A DNA stretch of 64,000 nucleotides from Seongchinamella unica (GCF_004354085.1 NZ_SMSE01000005.1:1-64000); one strand, 5' to 3'; shown: positions 9,061-22,104, counted from the first letter of the stretch. The notes: generated from the sequence alone by a model not told the origin. Program-made: numbers and translations.

Positions 9061-9480
9061 ATGCTGTGGATTAAAGCCCTACATCTCATCTTCGTGGTCT
9101 GCTGGTTTGCCGGCCTGTTTTACCTGCCGCGCATATTCGTCAACTACGCCGCCAGCGAAAACCCGGAGACCCGCGCCACCCTGGCCCAAATGGCGCAACG
9201 GCTGTATCGCTTTATTACGCCCTTCATGATTATCCTGGCGGCCCTGGGTATCTGGTTGATTGCGCTCAATCCCGCTTATTACCTGCAGGCAAAATGGCTA
9301 TGGCTGAAACTCGGCGGCATGGCCTGCCTGGTGGTTTATCACCTGCAATGCGGCCGTTATGTCAAGGCGATGCTGGAATCGCGAGATGATCACAGCCACG
9401 TCTTTTACCGCTTTTTCAACGAGGTACCCGTCGTGTTCCTGTTCGCCATGATTATCCTCGCCGTACTGAAACCATTTTGA
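9061..9480 (+). CDS. hemJ: Protoporphyrinogen IX oxidase, HemJ type
   Basis: HemJ oxidises protoporphyrinogen IX to protoporphyrin IX in the membrane. The 139-aa protein starts at ATG 9061 and opens with MLWIKALHLIFVVCWFAGLF, the typical HemJ N-terminus with the conserved His8. Four hydrophobic helices follow, and the length matches the family. An AAGGA lies upstream. The context supports the call over a generic CopD-like protein: hemL and hemB, two other heme genes, follow on the same strand. Confidence 0.88.
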   Translation: MLWIKALHLIFVVCWFAGLFYLPRIFVNYAASENPETRATLAQMAQRLYRFITPFMIILAALGIWLIALNPAYYLQAKWLWLKLGGMACLVVYHLQCGRYVKAMLESRDDHSHVFYRFFNEVPVVFLFAMIILAVLKPF

Positions 9481-9568
9481 CAGCGCTGGATATTCTCCGG
9501 GCCAAACAGGATAATTCGCCCCCCCGGTCCGCGGACCTGGATTGATCAAACCACCAGAGCAGATAGTT

Positions 9569-11870
<2,302 letters not shown>

Positions 11871-11874
11871 ACCC

Positions 11875-12486
11875 ATGTTCAAGCGATGCTGGCTAGCCAT
11901 CTGTCTCGCGACCGCCTGCCAGACGGGCTGGGCGGAGTGCGAATGCCTCTGGCAGGGGTCGTTCGCCGATGTCCAGCATGAAACCGACCTGGTGGTCGCT
12001 GGCCGTATTGTCAGCCGCAAGGGCAATTCCGTCGACCTTGACATCCAGCGCACTCTCCGCGGGTCCACCCCGGGCGAAGAAATCCGTATCTGGCTGAAAA
12101 CGGCCGATTACTGCCGCCCCGAACCGGAACTGTTCCCGCCAGACTCGACCTGGGTCATGGCGCTGCAGCGCATCGATAAAACTGTGCCCGGTGGCTTCAA
12201 CCCCAACACCCCAAACTTCAGCTACGGACGCATTGGCGACTACCGCTTATCCAGCTGCGGCGGCTACTGGCTGCAACTGCGTGGAGACTTTGTCAGCGGT
12301 GCGCTGGTTGACTCGCCCCGCTGGGTGCACGACCCCAAAATGACCCCTGTACTGCTGGACCTGGTCAACGCCTTCGTTAACGGCGAGATTGGGGCCTCGG
12401 CCCTGCTGGAAGCCAGCCGGGAAGATCCCGCACTGCGGGACTTGCGACTCGACACCCGGGCTTTCCTGCGCGGTGACGAGGACTGA
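11875..12486 (+). CDS. Secreted cysteine-containing protein, function unknown
   Basis: I do not recognise the function. The 203-aa protein has a signal peptide (MFKRCWLAICLATACQTGWA, cleavage before ECECLWQG), so the mature part should lie in the periplasm or outside. The N-terminal CECLWQGSFADV, followed by a beta-rich stretch with VVAGRI and an SCGGYW motif, recalls in pattern the Cys-first TIMP/OB-fold group of exported proteins. That is a weak resemblance. It starts 4 bp after hemB and may be co-transcribed. The ATG at 11875 was chosen because it supplies the signal peptide. Confidence 0.75.
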   Translation: MFKRCWLAICLATACQTGWAECECLWQGSFADVQHETDLVVAGRIVSRKGNSVDLDIQRTLRGSTPGEEIRIWLKTADYCRPEPELFPPDSTWVMALQRIDKTVPGGFNPNTPNFSYGRIGDYRLSSCGGYWLQLRGDFVSGALVDSPRWVHDPKMTPVLLDLVNAFVNGEIGASALLEASREDPALRDLRLDTRAFLRGDED

Positions 12487-12585
12487 GGGAGACAGGGAAA
12501 TCTGTTGAAATCTCCGGATAATGCAGGTTTTTGGCAAAAACTTGCGGTATAACCCGGTCATTGCACACCTGACAATCGGGAAGCC

Positions 12586-13740
<1,155 letters not shown>

Positions 13741-13748
13741 GGGACCGG

Positions 13749-14369
13749 TCAACGCCGCCGCCAGCGCGGACGCCGTGGGTTGCGACCCTCGACCAGGTCC
13801 ATCAGCTCATCCAGCATCATCAGCGAAAGTCCCCAGATCACCTGTCCCTCATAGTGATAACAGGGCATGGGTATCGCTAGTCCCTTGTAGTTCCAGGTCA
13901 TTTGTTCGCGGTTGTCAGTGTGCAGCAGGAATTCCAGCGGGACCCAGACCACCTCGGCCACTTCATAGTTGGGCGTGAAACTGACCTCCCGTTCAAGGTG
14001 AAACACGAAGGGCGTGACCGCCATGCCCAGCACCCCTTTGCGTGGCCGGGCATTGAGGTCGCTCAGGCGCCCGAGGCAGCGGTCCTGCGGCCCCAGGGTG
14101 AGGCCGACTTCCTCCTCGGTTTCACGGACGGCAACGGCGTAACCATTGGCGTCGGCCTTGTCCATTCGACCTCCGGGGAACGCCATGTGCCCGGACCAGG
14201 GATCACCCTCCCTTTCCGCCCGCTTGATCATTAGAATGTGCAGTTCGCCCTGCCTGATCTGCAGGATCATGGCGACTGCGGAACGCTTCATCAACGTTCG
14301 CAGCAGGGGCCTCTTCGGGCTATGTTCCGGGAGGCGCGTCTCGATCAGCTGTAACAGGGAAACCGACAA
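13749..14369 (-). CDS. nudL: Nudix hydrolase, CoA pyrophosphatase type
   Basis: Predicted to cleave CoA or CoA derivatives to 3',5'-ADP and phosphopantetheine. The 206-aa protein has a Nudix box of the NudL/YeaB form: FPGGRMDKADANGY followed by RETEEEVGL. It has one extra residue and an Asp in place of the first Glu of the classical box, which is typical of this subfamily. The C-terminus is Arg-rich. Substrate assignment rests on the subfamily motif only. Confidence 0.85.
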   Translation of the reverse strand: MSVSLLQLIETRLPEHSPKRPLLRTLMKRSAVAMILQIRQGELHILMIKRAEREGDPWSGHMAFPGGRMDKADANGYAVAVRETEEEVGLTLGPQDRCLGRLSDLNARPRKGVLGMAVTPFVFHLEREVSFTPNYEVAEVVWVPLEFLLHTDNREQMTWNYKGLAIPMPCYHYEGQVIWGLSLMMLDELMDLVEGRNPRRPRWRRR

Positions 14370-14452
14370 CAGTATTCATCCACCAACGTTTTAAGGATTA
14401 AGCCAGCCACCGGCGTCACTTACAAGCGAGACCGGCGCGGAGGCAATTGACC

Positions 14453-15931
14453 ATGAACAACATAAACCTGTTCACAATGAAAGACGTGCACCTGGTGTAT
14501 CGGGCCCTGCCAGCCCTGGCTCATATCAACTGGGACGTAGACCAGGGCCAACAATGGGCTTGCCTGGGCCCCAACGGGGCCGGCAAAACCAGCCTGGCCA
14601 ATATAATCAGCGGCCAAGCGAGCCATTATGGCGGCGAGTACCGCCGCTCGGCGCTGATGGCCGAGCGCGGCGTTGCCTACGTCTGCTTCGAGCAGGCCCG
14701 GGCGCTGTGTGAGCGCGACCGGAAGCTGGACGACTCTGAAACCCGGGCGGATGCCAGTGACCCCGGCACACTCGTCCGGGAACTCATTCTCGACGGGGGC
14801 GAACCGGGAGAGGCTTTCGACAACTGGGTACAGCGGATGAATATCGGCCACATACTGGACCGTGGTCTGCGTTACATTTCGACCGGGGAGATGCGCAAAA
14901 CCCTGCTGATCAAGGCGGTACTGAGCCGCCCCGCGCTGCTGATCCTGGATTCACCCCTCGATGGCCTCGATGCCGCCGCGCAACAGGAACTGGCCACCGT
15001 CATCGATGAACTCATCGCGTCACAGCAATCCATGCTGCTGCTCTGTCGCCAGCTGCAGGACCTTCCGGCGGGAATCAGTCACCTGTTATTGCTCGATCGG
15101 GGAGCGATCCTGGCCCGGGGCAGCCGGGAGGAAGTGCTGGGGCTCAAAATCACCCGAGCGCTCCTCGATCCGCCGGCCGCGCCGCTGGGGCCACTGCCGG
15201 CTCCGGCCGCGCGGGAGTTCCAGCTGCCGGCTGAGGGCCCGCTGCTGCTGCTCAGGCAGGTCGATGTGCGTTACGGTGACCTGCAGGTGCTCAGCGGCGT
15301 CAACTGGCGTTTTGACCGCGGCCAGCACTGCTATATTTCCGGGCCTAACGGCTGTGGCAAGAGCACCCTGCTCAGCCTGATCACCGGCGACAATCACAAG
15401 GCCTACGGCCAGGACATCACCCTGTTTGGCATACGCCGGGGCTCCGGCGAGAGCATCTGGGATATCAAGCAGAAGTTCGGCCAGCTGGATAACCAGTTGC
15501 ACCTCAACTTCGCCCGCGGGATGAAAGCTTTGGAAGTCGTGCTGTCAGGATTTTTTGACAGTATCGGCCTCTACGATGACTGGGGCGACGGCCAGCGGGC
15601 TATCGCCGGGCAATGGCTGACCGCACTGGGACTGGGGGAGATTGCGCGAGACAGCTTCGATGGCATGTCTTTCGGGCTACAGCGCATGGTGTTACTGGCC
15701 CGGGCGATGGTCAAGTCGCCGGCGATTCTGCTACTGGACGAACCCACCCTCGGACTCGACGGCCACCATCGACGACTGATGCTGCGGGCCGTAGACCACA
15801 TCGCCGCCCACAGCGATACCCAGGTGATTTTCGTCAGCCACTCAGCGGGAGATGTGCCCAATTGCATCAACCAGCACCTGCGCTTCGAAGCGCGGGACGC
15901 GGGCTTCGAGCTGGTCTGCGAGAATCGCTAG
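14453..15931 (+). CDS. modF: Tandem ABC ATPase, ModF-like
   Basis: Two fused ABC ATP-binding domains without membrane segments, the layout and length (492 aa) of E. coli ModF, a molybdate-linked ATPase of unclear role. Domain 1 has Walker A GPNGAGKTS and Walker B LLILDSPLDGLD; its signature is STGEM. Domain 2 has GPNGCGKST, signature MSFGLQ and LLLDEPTLGLD. The ATG at 14453 has GGAGG 9 nt upstream. No molybdate transporter genes lie nearby, so the link to molybdenum is only by family. Its end overlaps the convergent lipoprotein gene by 4 nt. Confidence 0.82.
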   Translation: MNNINLFTMKDVHLVYRALPALAHINWDVDQGQQWACLGPNGAGKTSLANIISGQASHYGGEYRRSALMAERGVAYVCFEQARALCERDRKLDDSETRADASDPGTLVRELILDGGEPGEAFDNWVQRMNIGHILDRGLRYISTGEMRKTLLIKAVLSRPALLILDSPLDGLDAAAQQELATVIDELIASQQSMLLLCRQLQDLPAGISHLLLLDRGAILARGSREEVLGLKITRALLDPPAAPLGPLPAPAAREFQLPAEGPLLLLRQVDVRYGDLQVLSGVNWRFDRGQHCYISGPNGCGKSTLLSLITGDNHKAYGQDITLFGIRRGSGESIWDIKQKFGQLDNQLHLNFARGMKALEVVLSGFFDSIGLYDDWGDGQRAIAGQWLTALGLGEIARDSFDGMSFGLQRMVLLARAMVKSPAILLLDEPTLGLDGHHRRLMLRAVDHIAAHSDTQVIFVSHSAGDVPNCINQHLRFEARDAGFELVCENR

Positions 15932-16374
15932 GGCAGGTAGGCCCGCAGGGCATTGCACTGGCTGACACCGCTGCAGTACAACAGCCCCCTTTCTGCGGTG
16001 GCCCTTGCCTGGGCTGAATTACCCGCTGCCGAATGGGTCTGGGCCATGGCCAGGTAGACCTCTGCGTTGTCGGGGTCAATCCGCTGGGCCCGCTGCAGGT
16101 AGGCCAGGGATTCTTCATAATCACCCCGCGCCATGGCACTTTCCGCCTTGGCCAACAGGCCACTGTGGGCACCGGCGGCTGAATTCACAGGGGGGTCTAC
16201 AGGCGCGCTGGGCGCTGGCGCCTCAGGCACCGGCTCAGTGACCTCTGGCTCGCCGGTTTCAATCCTGGGCAGGGAGTAGGGGTTGGTACCGCAGGCGGGC
16301 AGCAGTAAGAGCGCGATGGCCAGCAGGGGCATTCTCGCTTGGGTCAATAACACGTCGAACTCCGGCAGATTCAT
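15928..16374 (-). CDS. TPR-containing lipoprotein
   Basis: Small outer- or inner-membrane lipoprotein of unknown role. The 148-aa protein has a lipobox LLPAC (Cys at residue 28), a Pro/Glu-rich linker (about 40-65) and two TPR-like helices (AESAMARGDYEESLAYLQRA, then DPDNAEVYLAMAQTHSAAGN). Start choice is uncertain: the ATG at 16374 gives a longer n-region with an Arg, while an ATG at 16332 starts directly at the hydrophobic stretch. Resembles pilus- or secretion-associated TPR lipoproteins only in general shape. Confidence 0.75.
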   Translation of the reverse strand: MNLPEFDVLLTQARMPLLAIALLLLPACGTNPYSLPRIETGEPEVTEPVPEAPAPSAPVDPPVNSAAGAHSGLLAKAESAMARGDYEESLAYLQRAQRIDPDNAEVYLAMAQTHSAAGNSAQARATAERGLLYCSGVSQCNALRAYLP

Positions 16375-16524
16375 GGCTGCCAGAGTGTAACCCAGGCGCG
16401 GCCCGAATCAGACGCAGTGACAGCGAATTTTTTACCCGGGGCAGATCAATTTTCAGGCAGTTTTTTGCCCACTCGAGCGCCAACTGGTGCCAGAATGGCC
16501 TAATCGGAGCACAAGGGACTGCGT

Positions 16525-18576
16525 ATGCTCACCACTCACGGTCGCTACATCTGGCTCATCGCCCTCACCTGCCTGACTGCCGCCTGCAGTTCCCCTCCCC
16601 CGATGGCACCTATCGGCGAACAGGTTCCTCCCGAGGAAGCCCTTATCGCCGTCGAGGCGTTCCGGGGCGAGGGACGCTACTTTCTGCGCTATCGCCACAA
16701 CAATGAGTACTTCTACGCCGCGGGCGACCTCAAGGGACGCCAGCTATTGCAGCGCTCGGCCGATGGCCACTACCAGGCTGCCGAGGTCGATGCACTGATT
16801 CCAGAGCCACTGGGAAACTGGCAGGACATCCGCGACCGGTTAACGCCGGTGCCCATACTCGGACTCAGTGCCTGGGCCAGCTTTCGCGACCGGGTCTTTT
16901 CCGGATTCATGCCCACTCGCAGCAACAGCGGCGTGGCGGTCAGCCTTGAGCGTGGGGATTATTTTTTCTTTTATGACCGTGAGGGCAGGTTCCGGGCACG
17001 TCGACTGATCGACAAACCGGCGTGGTATGAAGTGGCTGACCATATCAACCTCGAGGAGTATTACCATCGCTGGGAGCCGGTACTGCTGGAGTTTCTCCAG
17101 GAGCAGGGCGTCCAGGGCGGCGAGGTGCTGTTCAACACCGGTGACCTGGAGGCGGGAGCAATACCCTTTATTTACATCAACACCCGGACCCAGGCCATCG
17201 TCCTCGTTCGCTACGACGAATTGCCCGCGGGCATGGGCAGTCAGCTGCCGGCAGCCCATTGGCTGCAATCCCTGTGGCACTTTGTCGGCAGTCACACCTA
17301 CAGCGTGCCGATGCGTCCCTTTACCTCAGCGCAATCGTTAATCGCCCTGCTGACCGACACCGCGGTGCAGCCCGGCCGGACGCTGGTGTCACCAGCGCCC
17401 GGGGAGGCAAGCTTCCCGGCGCTGTCCGATGATCCACCCATGGACCTGGTGGCCTGGGAACAGACGCTGGACCAGCGACTGGGGCGTGAGGCCAGCGCCG
17501 GGACGCTCGACTTCCTGGTGGACGGTGATGCTTTCTTCCCGCGTTTTATCGACGCGGTGGCTTCGGCTGACCACTCGGTAGACATCCGCGCCTATATCTT
17601 CGACAACGATGACGTGGCCCTGACCATTGCCGAGCAACTCAAGCGTCGCTCTCGGGAGGGGATAACAACGCGGGTACTGTTCGACGGGCTCGGTACCATC
17701 ATCGCCGGCGGTGAACATTCCGAAACCGAGCCGGACCACCATCAGAAGCCGATTTCCATTCACCGCTTCCTGGAACAGGGGTCCGACATCGACGTGCGCG
17801 CGGTCAAGAACACCTGGCTGATGGGCGACCACGTGAAAACCATGATCATCGATCAGCGCATCGCCTTTCTCGGCGGCATGAATATAGGCCGAGAATATCG
17901 CTATGACTGGCACGACCTGATGATGGAAGTGAGGGGCCCGGTGGTGGACGAACTCAATCGGGAATTCTCCCAGGCCTGGGCCAAGGCGGGCTGGTTTGGG
18001 GATTTCGGCATGATGCTCAGCCGCGATCCAAAGCCCGTCAATGCCTGGTCCAGCGGCTATCCCCTGCGACTGATCCACACCCGCCCCGGGCAGCAGGAAA
18101 TATTCAGCCTGCAGCGCGAAGCTATCCGCCGCTCAAGGGACTACATTTACATCCAGAACGCCTACTTCACCGACGACGAGTTGCTGCATGAGTTGATTGA
18201 GGCCAGAAGGCGAGGCGTCGACGTGCGGGTGATTATCCCCCTGGAAACTGATCGCGGCCTCATAACCCGCAATATTGCCACCGCCGCCAACCTGATGCTG
18301 GAGCACGGCATACGGGTCTACATCTACCCGGGATTCACCCATGCCAAGGCGGCGATATTCGATGGCTGGGCCTGCGTTGGCAGTGCCAATTTCGATCGCC
18401 TGAGCCTTAAAATAAACCGCGAGATCAACGTCGCCACCTCGGAACCGGTAGCCGTGCAGGAACTGCTGGATGAACTCTTCCTGCCTGACTTTGAGCGCTC
18501 GCCGGAGCTCACCGAGCCCTTTCCCCAGGCCTGGGCGGACCAGGTGATAGAAATGGTCGGGGACTACATCTTCTAG
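16525..18576 (+). CDS. Phospholipase D-like lipoprotein with cardiolipin synthase-type domains
   Basis: Likely a phospholipid-modifying transphosphatidylase or phospholipase in the envelope. The 683-aa protein has a lipobox LTAAC (Cys21). Two PLD catalytic motifs follow: H436-x-K438-x4-D443 (HVKTMIID, followed by FLGGMNIG) and H606-x-K608-x4-D613 (HAKAAIFD, followed by GSANFD). The first 300 residues form a separate region I cannot assign. The PLD half resembles cardiolipin synthases of the ClsC/YmdC kind, but those are not normally lipoproteins with such an N-terminus. It converges on mrcB (7-bp gap). Confidence 0.85.
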   Translation: MLTTHGRYIWLIALTCLTAACSSPPPMAPIGEQVPPEEALIAVEAFRGEGRYFLRYRHNNEYFYAAGDLKGRQLLQRSADGHYQAAEVDALIPEPLGNWQDIRDRLTPVPILGLSAWASFRDRVFSGFMPTRSNSGVAVSLERGDYFFFYDREGRFRARRLIDKPAWYEVADHINLEEYYHRWEPVLLEFLQEQGVQGGEVLFNTGDLEAGAIPFIYINTRTQAIVLVRYDELPAGMGSQLPAAHWLQSLWHFVGSHTYSVPMRPFTSAQSLIALLTDTAVQPGRTLVSPAPGEASFPALSDDPPMDLVAWEQTLDQRLGREASAGTLDFLVDGDAFFPRFIDAVASADHSVDIRAYIFDNDDVALTIAEQLKRRSREGITTRVLFDGLGTIIAGGEHSETEPDHHQKPISIHRFLEQGSDIDVRAVKNTWLMGDHVKTMIIDQRIAFLGGMNIGREYRYDWHDLMMEVRGPVVDELNREFSQAWAKAGWFGDFGMMLSRDPKPVNAWSSGYPLRLIHTRPGQQEIFSLQREAIRRSRDYIYIQNAYFTDDELLHELIEARRRGVDVRVIIPLETDRGLITRNIATAANLMLEHGIRVYIYPGFTHAKAAIFDGWACVGSANFDRLSLKINREINVATSEPVAVQELLDELFLPDFERSPELTEPFPQAWADQVIEMVGDYIF

Positions 18577-18583
18577 CGGGCGT

Positions 18584-20833
18584 TCAATTGCCGAACAAGG
18601 ACTCGAACCAGTCGCGGATGCCGGTCTTCCGGGGTGAACAATTGGTGCTGCGTCGGGGCTGTGATCCCTCGATAAATGGCATGCGCCGGGCATTCGGACA
18701 GCCTTCGCCGGTAATGCGGCCGTTACTGCTGTCAATCGTTTCAACCACCATGCCTTCCGGCATGTTGTAGGCTACCGGGCGCTTGCTCGATGCCGCCATA
18801 AAGTGGGACCAGACCTTGAGCGCACCGCTGCTACCGGTCAGCCCCGTACCCCCGTTATCATCACGACCTACCCAGCTCACCGTTAACAGATCGCCAGAAA
18901 AGCCGGCAAACCAGGAGTCACGGCCGTCGTTGGTGGTGCCGGTTTTCCCTGCCACCGTCAGGTTGGCGGGCAGATGACGGTAAGCGCCCTTGCCCGTGCC
19001 GTTCTTCATTACATCGATCAGCGCGTACTGCAGCAGGTACACGGCCTGCAGGCTGACCTCCCGGTCATATGTCAGCTCATAGCGGGTATCGATCTCACCG
19101 CGGGCATCGAGCACCGTGCGAATGGTTTTTAACGGAGTTCGGTAACCGCCCGAGGCAATGGTCTGGTACATGGTCGCCATGTCGAAGGGGGAATACTCCC
19201 CGGCACCCAGAGTCAGCGCCGGAACTTCCGGCACGTAATTCTCAATCCCCAGGCGCCGCAACATGTCGGCCACCACGTCCAGGCCGAGGTCCAGGCCGAG
19301 GCGGGCTGTGGCCAGGTTGTAGGACAGTGAAAGGGCCTTGAACAGCAGTACCTCACCATGGGCGATACGATCGAAGTTACGCGGCTGCCATGTTTCCCCG
19401 GAGGGCTGGGCCACCGATAACTCGGCATCGGTCAGCACCGTTGCCAGGGAGTAGCGTCTCGGCTGCTCCAGTGCCGCCAGGTAAACGGCAGGCTTGAGCA
19501 GCGAACCTGCGGGTCGGCGCGCGTCCAGGGCGCGATTGAACCCGGCATAGCTCACCTTGCGACCTCCTACCAGGGCGGCCACCTCACCACTATCGATGCG
19601 GGTGACAACAGAGGCAGTCTGCAACGAGCCCCCGGCATCCAGCTGGTTCATCACCGTCCCGGTGCTGCGCTCGAGCTGGCGCTGCAGCAGCGGGTCAAAG
19701 GCGGTAAGAATAGTGAGCCCCTCTGAGGTGAGGTCCTCCTCCCGGTATTGCCTGCGCAGCTGCCGGCGTACCAGGTCGAGGTAGGCGGGAAAAGTGTCGC
19801 GAATCCGCGGCGCACTGTTGAGCCCGAGCGGCATGGCCCTGGCAACCACCGCGTGTTCCTCCGAGATAACCCCCTGCTCAACCATCAGGTTCAGTACCAC
19901 GTTGCGGCGCTCCCGCGCCCGCTCCGGATTGCGGCGCGGATTATAGAGCGAGGGGCCCTTGATCATGCCAATCAGCAGGGCCTGCTGATGCAACCCCAGT
20001 TGCTCCAGCGGGGTATCGAAGTAGTGCCGGGCCGCAAGGGCGAATCCGTGAATCGCCCGAGGTCCCTCCTGGCCCAGGTACACCTCGTTGATATAGCTTT
20101 CCAGGATCTGGTCCTTCTGGTAGTGCAACTCCAGCAGGATCGCCATCAGCACCTCATTGAGCTTGCGGACGATGGTCCGCTCTGGCGTGAGGTAATAATT
20201 TTTCACCAACTGCTGGGTAATTGTGCTGCCGCCCGCTACCACGCGGCCCGACATCAGGTTACTGTAGGCCGCCCGGGCAATGCCAGTAATGGAGAAACCC
20301 CAGTGCTGATAGAAGCGCTGGTCTTCCACCGCCAGCAAGCCCTGCCAAAGGGTCTCCGGCACATCCTCGAGCCTGACCAGTATCCGATCTTCGCCGTGGG
20401 TGGGGTAAATGCCGCCGATCTGCGCCGGGTCCAGGCGCATGAGGTCCACGCCCCGCCCGGATTCGCTGATGGACTGTACCCGGGTCGGGCCCACCTCGAC
20501 GATAATCCGCCGCGCCGGCTCCGTCTCGCTGGGGAAGTCAAAGCCGCGGGTGAAAATCTCGAAACGTCCACGGTTCCGCGCAACCTGGCCCGGGCTGCGG
20601 GTATGACCGACCTTGCGATAGCCAAGCACTTCCAGTTCGTAGGCCAGCTCGTCCGGCGTCAGCTCGGCGCCGGCATACAGGTCCAGTGGGCGGGCATACA
20701 CCTTGGCCGGGAGTTCCCACATTTTGTCGGTAAAGGTGGTGGTGATTCTGGCGTCGAGGAAGACGAGGTAGCCGGCAGCGATGACAGCCAGGACCAGGAA
20801 CAGCTTGAATAACAGGTGACGGGTTTTCTTCAT
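18584..20833 (-). CDS. mrcB: Penicillin-binding protein 1B
   Basis: Bifunctional class A PBP that polymerises and cross-links peptidoglycan. The 749-aa protein has a short cytoplasmic tail, one membrane helix (about 8-27), a UB2H-like region (WELPAKVYARPLDLYAGAEL onward), a GT51 domain with EDQRFYQHWG and GGSTITQQLVKN, and a transpeptidase domain with S444-LLK, SYN and KTGTTND. UB2H is the site that binds activator LpoB in E. coli; no lpoB is visible nearby. The tail is shorter than in E. coli PBP1b (844 aa). Confidence 0.95.
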   Translation of the reverse strand: MKKTRHLLFKLFLVLAVIAAGYLVFLDARITTTFTDKMWELPAKVYARPLDLYAGAELTPDELAYELEVLGYRKVGHTRSPGQVARNRGRFEIFTRGFDFPSETEPARRIIVEVGPTRVQSISESGRGVDLMRLDPAQIGGIYPTHGEDRILVRLEDVPETLWQGLLAVEDQRFYQHWGFSITGIARAAYSNLMSGRVVAGGSTITQQLVKNYYLTPERTIVRKLNEVLMAILLELHYQKDQILESYINEVYLGQEGPRAIHGFALAARHYFDTPLEQLGLHQQALLIGMIKGPSLYNPRRNPERARERRNVVLNLMVEQGVISEEHAVVARAMPLGLNSAPRIRDTFPAYLDLVRRQLRRQYREEDLTSEGLTILTAFDPLLQRQLERSTGTVMNQLDAGGSLQTASVVTRIDSGEVAALVGGRKVSYAGFNRALDARRPAGSLLKPAVYLAALEQPRRYSLATVLTDAELSVAQPSGETWQPRNFDRIAHGEVLLFKALSLSYNLATARLGLDLGLDVVADMLRRLGIENYVPEVPALTLGAGEYSPFDMATMYQTIASGGYRTPLKTIRTVLDARGEIDTRYELTYDREVSLQAVYLLQYALIDVMKNGTGKGAYRHLPANLTVAGKTGTTNDGRDSWFAGFSGDLLTVSWVGRDDNGGTGLTGSSGALKVWSHFMAASSKRPVAYNMPEGMVVETIDSSNGRITGEGCPNARRMPFIEGSQPRRSTNCSPRKTGIRDWFESLFGN

Positions 20834-20929
20834 AGCGCGCGAGTGTAACTTAATTCATTGGCAACTTTCGCGGTCAGGGCGCCAAAATTGTCGCTGATGC
20901 TACCCGCCGGCCCGACATGGAGGATTGGC

Positions 20930-21001
20930 TTGCAGGGTACGCTACAAGCACGTCCCTGTGCGCTCGGCTTCGGCCATCCCTGGCCTCAGACGCCCCTGCA
21001 A
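20930..21001. repeat. 72-bp inverted-repeat element
   Basis: TTGCAGGG (20930-20937) and CCCTGCAA (20994-21001) bound a 72-bp element with a GC-rich interior containing ACGTCCCTG and GGCTTCGGCC. It lies between the divergent mrcB and PfkB genes. It looks like a dispersed intergenic palindromic repeat, but only one copy is in the window, so this is inference. The rest of the 268-bp gap (20834-21101) shows a 12-bp palindrome GCAATTAATTGC at 21032-21043 and nothing else I recognise. Confidence 0.5.
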
Positions 21002-21101
21002 ACCAACCCGCCACCCCGTGCCTGACATCGTGCAATTAATTGCCTTTAAACCTGGCTGTGAATCCGGATAATACCCCGCTGATCTTATAAGGACCCTGGA
21101 A

Positions 21102-22103
21102 ATGAAGAAGTACGTCGCCTACGGCATCGGCGCTGCGCTGGTGGATACTGAAATCAAGGTGGAGGACAGCGAGCTGGTGCAGATGAACGTCGACAAGGGC
21201 ATGATGACCCTGGTGGACGGGGAACGACAGGCGGAACTGCTCAGCCATCTCGAAGGCCACCTGGTGAAGGCCAGCCATGCCAGTGGCGGCAGCGCGGGTA
21301 ACTCGATGATTGCCACGGCACAGTTCGGCGGCCCCACCTTTATGAGCTGCAAGGTGGCCAATGATGCCGACGGCGACATCTACATTGCCGACCTGGAGGC
21401 AGCGGGGGTCGATCACTGCCTCAACGGAGAGCGCGAAGAGGGTACCACCGGCAAGTGCCTGGTACTGATTTCCCCGGACGCGGAGCGCAGCATGAATTCG
21501 CACCTGGCAATCAGCGAAACGCTGTCAGTGGAGCAACTGGTGCCGGACGCGATTACCCGCTCCGAGTACCTGTACATCGAGGGCTACCAGGTGACGTCTG
21601 CCACCGGCCGGGCCGCCGCCATCCGGGCGCGTGAAATTGCCGAGGAAGCCGGCGTCAAGACCGCAATCAGTTTTTCCGATCCGGGTATGGTGGAGTTCTT
21701 CCGTGAGGGCATGGAGGAAATGGTCGGCCAGCGAGTCAACCTGGTGTTCTGTAATGAGGCGGAGGCGCTGGGCTGGGGACAGACCGACAATCTGGAAGTG
21801 GCCATTGAGAAACTCAAACAGGTCGCCGACACCTTCGTTATCACCCGTGGCAGCGAAGGCGCACTGACCTTTGATGGCAGCTCACTGGCAGAGATTCCCC
21901 CGCACAGGGTGCAGGCCGTCGACAGCAATGGCGCCGGGGACATGTTTGCAGGGGCTTTCCTCTATGCACTCAGCCGCGGTGAGGACTTCCCTACTGCCGG
22001 CCGCTTTGCCAGCCTCGCGGCGGGCAGGGTCGTGGCCAATTACGGGCCGCGCCTGCCAGCGGCGGATTACCCTGCGCTGCGGGCTGAATTTTTCGGCGAT
22101 TGA
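21102..22103 (+). CDS. PfkB family carbohydrate/nucleoside kinase, adenosine kinase-like
   Basis: Predicted cytoplasmic sugar or nucleoside kinase. The 333-aa protein has the PfkB second signature DSNGAGDMFAGAFLYAL with catalytic Asp in GAGD, and the N-terminal substrate motif GGSAGNSM. The opening KKYVAYGIGAALVDTE is typical of the adenosine kinase-like group common in proteobacteria, whose substrate is mostly untested. It ends 1 bp before the convergent polB. Confidence 0.88.
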   Translation: MKKYVAYGIGAALVDTEIKVEDSELVQMNVDKGMMTLVDGERQAELLSHLEGHLVKASHASGGSAGNSMIATAQFGGPTFMSCKVANDADGDIYIADLEAAGVDHCLNGEREEGTTGKCLVLISPDAERSMNSHLAISETLSVEQLVPDAITRSEYLYIEGYQVTSATGRAAAIRAREIAEEAGVKTAISFSDPGMVEFFREGMEEMVGQRVNLVFCNEAEALGWGQTDNLEVAIEKLKQVADTFVITRGSEGALTFDGSSLAEIPPHRVQAVDSNGAGDMFAGAFLYALSRGEDFPTAGRFASLAAGRVVANYGPRLPAADYPALRAEFFGD

Positions 22104-22104
22104 A

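Noticed and set aside
19748-20812. A 354-codon frame antisense to mrcB
   Set aside because: Shadow of a certain gene.
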